In this document: positions 36,709 through 40,977 of the stretch, piece by piece | Layout of the letters: each line of letters opens with the position of its first letter | Position numbering within the stretch: position 1 is the first letter of the stretch | DNA from: Pseudomonas parafulva NBRC 16636 = DSM 17004 | GTDB taxonomy: Bacteria > Pseudomonadota > Gammaproteobacteria > Pseudomonadales > Pseudomonadaceae | Direction of reading: 5' to 3' | DNA: 40,977 nt | Assembly (NCBI RefSeq): GCF_000730645.1 | Contig: NZ_BBIU01000038.1 | Location: 1-40,977, forward strand | Translations under genes and position numbers: made by a program | The notes under the pieces: model-generated | What the model saw: only the letters and a program-made list of their open reading frames with translations | What the model was told of the DNA's origin: nothing | Databases searched by the model: none

Positions 36709-37856
36709 AAGGCGCCCCCCGTCAGTAGGCCTACGATTGGCACGATTGTCAGAACACCGATCGCCATGGACGCAACATTGCCAACATACCCATGCATATG
36801 GGCTGGCAAACGTTGGGTAATCGCAACCGCCAGGGGCGGAGTGGTGAGCGCCCCCAGTACTGCACTGGCGACTACCACCTGCCAACTTCCACCGTATAAC
36901 AGCACAGCGGCTGGCACGATCGAGACGATGGGAATATAAGTCGGATACCAGCCTCGTGCCCGCCACTCTCCTCGCCAGAACAACACCCCTATGAGCGAGG
37001 CCAAGGCTTGGCCTGTAACGATGGGAATCAGAAGCATTGACCCGTAGGCAGGCGCACCCGGTGCAAGGAGGTAAGCAGCGCCAACGCCTAGCAGTAAGCC
37101 GAAGCTGGCCCATTCATTACCGAAAAATGGAGCTTCGGTAAAATCCGCAAGCACACGCCGCACCACCCAGAGTATTCCGTAGTCCGTTTGGCACGCCGGA
37201 GCGGGTGTGACCGGCGGTTGGTCAGACCGCACCAGCGCAGGAAATTGCTTGCACAACACGAATGCCAGAATGCTCGCGACGGCCATACCACTTACATTGC
37301 CGACCACCGCAGGCAGCTCCAGCGGGTAGCACACGTAATTGACGATCAAGAGGCTTGCCGGCGTTACCAATACGGCACCAAGCACTGCGCCGTTAATTGC
37401 TACCTGCCAACCGCCCCCGTACAGAAGCACCATCGCCGCAGGCAATGATACAAAAGCCACGAACGTCGGTTGCCAGATACCGGCGGTGAGTGTCCATCCC
37501 CACAGCAGATGGCTCAGCAGCAGACCCAATAACGAGCTGGCAAATACCCAGGGCCATAGCCCACTGCCGTAGCAAATGGCGAAGCCTTGCCAGCGATAAC
37601 CTCGCAAGCCGGCCCAGTGCGCAATGCATGCTCCCGTCAGCAGGCCAAGCGCGGGCAATTCGTGTTTGTAGAAGGTGACCTCGCTAATATCGCCCACTAT
37701 CCATCGCAGACGATTGATTGGTTCGTCGAGTGACGCAGTAAGCTGCCCATAATCAAGCCACTGATCGTTTATGAGCCCTGTGACCAGGAGGGTCACGAGG
37801 CCGGCAAGAACGTAGAGTGATAGGCGCTGGGGATGCAGGAGTCGGGTAGTGTTCAT
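36705..37856 (-). CDS. Integral membrane protein with internal duplication, unknown family
   Basis: A 383-aa polytopic protein with many hydrophobic segments. Two halves are related: AMVLLYGGGWQVAINGAVLG (residues 141-160) matches AAVLLYGGSWQVVVASAVLG (316-335); VVGNVSGMAVASIL matches YVGNVASMAIGVL; and the segment around residues 56-87 matches 238-273. This suggests an ancient duplication of a ~175-residue unit. I do not recognise the family. Because an amidase precedes it and an asparaginase overlaps its end, I infer a transporter for the amino acid or amide. RBS GAGGAGGTG immediately precedes ATG 37856. Not assigned to any known permease. Confidence 0.75.
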   Translation of the reverse strand: MNTTRLLHPQRLSLYVLAGLVTLLVTGLINDQWLDYGQLTASLDEPINRLRWIVGDISEVTFYKHELPALGLLTGACIAHWAGLRGYRWQGFAICYGSGLWPWVFASSLLGLLLSHLLWGWTLTAGIWQPTFVAFVSLPAAMVLLYGGGWQVAINGAVLGAVLVTPASLLIVNYVCYPLELPAVVGNVSGMAVASILAFVLCKQFPALVRSDQPPVTPAPACQTDYGILWVVRRVLADFTEAPFFGNEWASFGLLLGVGAAYLLAPGAPAYGSMLLIPIVTGQALASLIGVLFWRGEWRARGWYPTYIPIVSIVPAAVLLYGGSWQVVVASAVLGALTTPPLAVAITQRLPAHMHGYVGNVASMAIGVLTIVPIVGLLTGGAL

Positions 37857-37865
37857 GTCACCTCC

Positions 37866-38762
37866 TCACCGTGGCAGAGGTGCATGCAGACGGTAACCCA
37901 GGGTTTCGTCGTACAGGTCGGTCCGCCGGTCACGCGGGAGGTCATTGAGGTTGTTCCAGATCGGTGCAGAGCGTGCGCTGCTCAGGTCGATGTCAGCGTA
38001 GAGGATGGTCTCCTCCTCTGGGCTCGCTACTTCGCCAATCGGCCAACCATGGGTTCCAGCAATCATTGAGCAACCCAGGAACCGACCTCCTCGCTCGCTT
38101 CCAATGCGGTTGGCAGCAGCAATGTAGACGTTATTCACGTGGGCGGCTGTCATGGTCAGATAATTGGCCATGCAGCGGCCGGACTCATCGAAGAGTGGCG
38201 GCGGAGTCCATACCCAATTGTTCAAGCTACAGATCAGATCCACACCCTGTGCGGCCATGACGCGTGGTACTTCCGGAAACCAGATATCCCAGCAAATCAG
38301 CAAACCGATCCGCCCAATAGGCGTCTCGAATACAGGGAACCCGAGATCGCCTGGCGTGAACCAGAGCTTTTCCTGATTCCACAAATGCGCTTTTCGATAG
38401 TGCCCAAGTAATCCATCAGGGCCCAATAAAACAGCGCTGTTGTACAGTTTCATGCCCGCCTGTTCGACGAAGCCGGCTACTACGTACACCTGGTGGTCCC
38501 TTGCAAGATCCGCCCATGCAGCAACACTCCGTCCACCTTGAAGCGTCTCCGCATGGGCATAGGCTTCAGCGCGCGAATTGAAGGTGTATCCCGTATTGGC
38601 CAGCTCAGGCAGCACAATTAGATTGGCTCCGGCTCGGATGGCTTTACGGGCCAACGCCAGGGTTCTGGTCAGGTTTGCGTTGCGGTGTTCAACGCCGACC
38701 TGGGGGTCGGACTGAACCACAGCGATGCGTGCAGGGCTGACCGACGTGTGCATATCTGGCAT
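37866..38762 (-). CDS. Nitrilase-superfamily amidase (DavA-like)
   Basis: A 298-aa carbon-nitrogen hydrolase with the Glu-Lys-Cys triad: Glu53 in LPELANTGY, Lys124 in YRKAHLW and Cys157 in LLICWDIWFPE. These place it with aliphatic amidases and 5-aminovaleramidase (DavA). It presumably hydrolyses the amide made by the neighbouring flavin monooxygenase. A very good ribosome site (AAGGAGG) lies before ATG 38762. Only 9 nt separate its stop from the next gene. The upstream 145-bp gap to the amine oxidase stop could hold a second promoter, but I see no clear one. Confidence 0.88.
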   Translation of the reverse strand: MPDMHTSVSPARIAVVQSDPQVGVEHRNANLTRTLALARKAIRAGANLIVLPELANTGYTFNSRAEAYAHAETLQGGRSVAAWADLARDHQVYVVAGFVEQAGMKLYNSAVLLGPDGLLGHYRKAHLWNQEKLWFTPGDLGFPVFETPIGRIGLLICWDIWFPEVPRVMAAQGVDLICSLNNWVWTPPPLFDESGRCMANYLTMTAAHVNNVYIAAANRIGSERGGRFLGCSMIAGTHGWPIGEVASPEEETILYADIDLSSARSAPIWNNLNDLPRDRRTDLYDETLGYRLHAPLPR

Positions 38763-38907
38763 GACTGCCTCCTTCTTGTGATTGTTCTTGAAGGCGGTCA
38801 GTAGAGCGGGGTTTGATCAAGGCTATAAAGTCAGGTGGTTCCTATAGACACGTAGTACACAGCTGCTGGCGGTGTAGGATTTTTTACGGAAAGCACTGTC
38901 GGCCCCG

Positions 38908-40845
38908 CTATTTTTCCACTTGATAGTGCGGGTAGTGCTCAAGGGTGAATGCACCATTGAATGTGGCTGATGTGCGTTCGCATAGATTGATGACAGCATC
39001 GAGGGCTGTACGTAGACAAGGTTCTGTCCAGCCAGCGTCTACAGAAAATGACTCGCCGGCCAAGTACAAACCGGAATGGGCACTGAGGTCGCGGTTGTAC
39101 TTCATCAAGCTGACGGCGTCGTAATAGGTACCCGCCCGATACAGCTTCGCACAACCAAGCGCATTCCTGTCCGTCATCCAACGTTGCACTCGAACATTCT
39201 GACAATCGACGTAGGGTGAAATTGGCTGGCCGACGTTGGTGCACTGAAGAAGAATACGATCAAGCTCGGCGATACATTTATTGGCCAGTTCACGCTCTGA
39301 AAACGACGCCAGTTTCGTCGCATCGTCCTCCCACGTGTAGCTGAGCAAAATACAATCATCCGCATAATGCTCGTTATAGCGGTAGGCATAAACATCGTGT
39401 ACGAAGCTGTCGGTGATCAAAATCTGAGGGATTGACGATTGGCTGTCCAGGAAGCTCTTTTTGAGCGGTGCATATACTTTGCAACTCGTCTCCCAATGAG
39501 CATGCTTCCAGGCGTCTATAATCCTCTGGGGCAGCATCTGCTGGGTGAAGCCGGCGAGAGTGATATTCGTCTCAATGAGCCAGGAAGGCGTAGTCAAGAT
39601 GACGCTATCATAGTCTTCGTACACCAACGTACTGGCTTCAGGATCGCTGTGTCGCCATTTATACCCCACTTGGATGCGACCATCTTCCAGCTTCTGCAAG
39701 GAGACCACTGCACTGTCAGTCAGCAACCCGTCCTCTCGCTGCACGAGATGTTCATAAGGTGATAGACCTCGTTCAGTAATATTCATGAACATCAGGCTCT
39801 CATCCAAAGCAGCCAGGCCCATGTACGCAGGGCCTTGGAATAACACACCCCTGCTGTCCGGCACATGCTCCACCCCGAGGTGAGGCGCAGCGTAAGGCAC
39901 ACCCTCGGGGTCGACACGGCCATGTACCAGCTGCAGGTGGCTGCTGAACCCAAACAATGCTGTACGCAGGGGGTACAAGCAGCAGACATCATAGAAGGCG
40001 CCCCAGCTGCCATCGCCGATCCCGATGGAATAGAAAATGGCAGATTCATTTTGATTCATGCCCAACCCGCCAAAATCACCCGGAGTAGAAGGATCCCATT
40101 TGATTAGCTCAGGCAGGTTGACAAGGTCTCTGAAAGACAACCGATGATAGCGCTCAACGATTGAAGACCACGCCTGCTCCCACTCGCGTGTTCCATAAAT
40201 CGAAGCGACATGAGCTGCAAAACGCTGCGCAAATCGTTGCCATTTATCGAAGACTTTTTGAAGCAAGGCGCCCGGTGGTGGTGACACGCCCTCAGGGTTT
40301 TTCCAAATCAATAATTTGGCATCATCGGCTTCGTCAACTTGGCCATTTCGTAAGTAAATGCCTGTTGCGTTGACCCATGGTGTTCCGGGATTCGGAAAGG
40401 GAGAAAGACGCAGTTCGAACAGGCTCGCGTAGTAGGCCAACAGGGATCGCCCCTCCTGAGGTGCCTCGCCCGTTCTGTTGAAAAACGGCATACGCATGGC
40501 GCCCATCTCGAAGGGGGTGCTCGGCGTTTTATGATCACTCGCGCGATTGGCAAGCGTCAAATGGCGGCCGCCTATACGGTTGGACTGCTCAATCACAGTC
40601 ACACATTCAAAGCCACAACGTAGCAACTCGCGGGCTGCAGTCAGCCCGGTAACCCCGCCCCCGACAACGCAGATACGATGAGTAGAGTGAGTAGCCTGAG
40701 CGACACCACCTTGCTGCTCAACTAAGCGACGATAGTCGAAACACAGATCTGGAGGATTGGGAAACCGGGCGGCCCATGGTTCCAAGCGGAGCGCAGGGTC
40801 TATTTCCAGACCTGCAGGATGATTGTGGGTTGAACCAATAGTCAT
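38908..40845 (-). CDS. FAD amino-acid 2-monooxygenase/oxidase-like enzyme
   Basis: A 645-aa flavin amine oxidase. The Rossmann motif is ICVVGGGVTGLTAARELLRC (residues 58-77), followed by the FAD-ribose Glu and RIGGRH. FEMGAMRMP (112-120) matches the substrate-loop motif of lysine and tryptophan 2-monooxygenases and of phenylalanine oxidase. Near the C-terminus GLYLAGESFSVDAGWTEPCLRTALDA is the conserved FAD-closing motif. These enzymes convert amino acid plus O2 to amide, CO2 and water, or to keto acid. The amidase next door favours the amide route. The substrate is unknown. The ribosome site before ATG 40845 is weak. Confidence 0.85.
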   Translation of the reverse strand: MTIGSTHNHPAGLEIDPALRLEPWAARFPNPPDLCFDYRRLVEQQGGVAQATHSTHRICVVGGGVTGLTAARELLRCGFECVTVIEQSNRIGGRHLTLANRASDHKTPSTPFEMGAMRMPFFNRTGEAPQEGRSLLAYYASLFELRLSPFPNPGTPWVNATGIYLRNGQVDEADDAKLLIWKNPEGVSPPPGALLQKVFDKWQRFAQRFAAHVASIYGTREWEQAWSSIVERYHRLSFRDLVNLPELIKWDPSTPGDFGGLGMNQNESAIFYSIGIGDGSWGAFYDVCCLYPLRTALFGFSSHLQLVHGRVDPEGVPYAAPHLGVEHVPDSRGVLFQGPAYMGLAALDESLMFMNITERGLSPYEHLVQREDGLLTDSAVVSLQKLEDGRIQVGYKWRHSDPEASTLVYEDYDSVILTTPSWLIETNITLAGFTQQMLPQRIIDAWKHAHWETSCKVYAPLKKSFLDSQSSIPQILITDSFVHDVYAYRYNEHYADDCILLSYTWEDDATKLASFSERELANKCIAELDRILLQCTNVGQPISPYVDCQNVRVQRWMTDRNALGCAKLYRAGTYYDAVSLMKYNRDLSAHSGLYLAGESFSVDAGWTEPCLRTALDAVINLCERTSATFNGAFTLEHYPHYQVEK

Positions 40846-40977
40846 TTGTGAACGCTCTTCGTGTTTGAAGAGCAGAAGGATGATTGCTTCGCTAGGCCTC
40901 GCTGCGTTTAATAATCACAGCACCATCACCATCAGAAGCAGCAGAGCGAGGCGCTTGTATCTAGGCAGGCCCCAGGG

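Noticed and set aside
40918..40934. CAC-CAT-CAC-CAT stretch resembling a poly-His coding tract
   Set aside because: No open frame with a ribosome site includes it; more likely intergenic sequence upstream of the oxidase.

Overview
The window reads as a chromosomal segment of a Pseudomonas of the putida group. The evidence is the high GC content, the codon use, the oprH-phoP-phoQ operon, a NrdA with two ATP cones, and a gene order (kup, rimO, trmO, dctA, phoQP-oprH, dienelactone hydrolase, Sfp/EntD-type PPTase, a two-component pair, nrdA, nrdB) that I recall from P. putida-type genomes. Species identity is an inference, because no rRNA or marker gene is present.

Region 1 (1-19469) is conserved core. 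It holds the Kup potassium transporter, RimO, a GNAT acetyltransferase, an RluB/E/F-like pseudouridine synthase whose catalytic Asp position is Glu, a YehS-like protein, TrmO, DctA behind a near-perfect sigma-54 promoter with two upstream dyads, PhoQ/PhoP/OprH, a periplasmic dienelactone-hydrolase-like protein divergent from oprH across a four-copy 11-bp-spaced CTGAAC array (candidate PhoP boxes), a phosphopantetheinyl transferase, a second sensor kinase/regulator pair, and class Ia ribonucleotide reductase NrdA/NrdB behind two NrdR-like boxes and a DnaA box.

Region 2 (about 19470-28550) is an accessory island with mobile and broken elements and visibly lower GC in its centre. In order it has an XRE regulator plus ImmA/IrrE metallopeptidase pair with its own promoter/operator, two tiny ORFs (43 and 36 aa), a proteasome/HslV-like N-terminal-Thr hydrolase candidate, a full IS5/IS427-type element with a nonsense codon in orfA, a NACHT-type NTPase (candidate anti-phage protein), and a PD-(D/E)XK nuclease-like pseudogene. 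That pseudogene is interrupted by a complete 1.9-kb group II intron with a dead reverse transcriptase and is cut at its 5' end by an IS5 remnant. The NACHT gene lies just downstream of it on the same strand, so the two may once have been one defence operon.

Region 3 (28606-35629) is metabolic accessory DNA: a GST / FMN-binding protein / LysR run, then a polyol module (ribitol-dehydrogenase-like SDR, LacI regulator, FGGY kinase). Four copies of one operator, ATGTnnACGTnnACAT, are arranged in two pairs of almost identical spacing and tie the module together. A YecA/UPF0149 gene follows.

Region 4 (35722-40845) is a minus-strand cluster of a flavin amine oxidase of the amino-acid 2-monooxygenase type, a nitrilase-superfamily amidase, an internally duplicated membrane protein of unknown family and an L-asparaginase-like amidohydrolase. 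The last three genes are tightly packed or overlapping. By analogy with DavB-DavA, I infer oxidative decarboxylation of an amino acid to an amide, hydrolysis of that amide, and transport. With the NACHT/nuclease/intron region and the Thr-hydrolase, this cluster is the most novel-looking part of the window.
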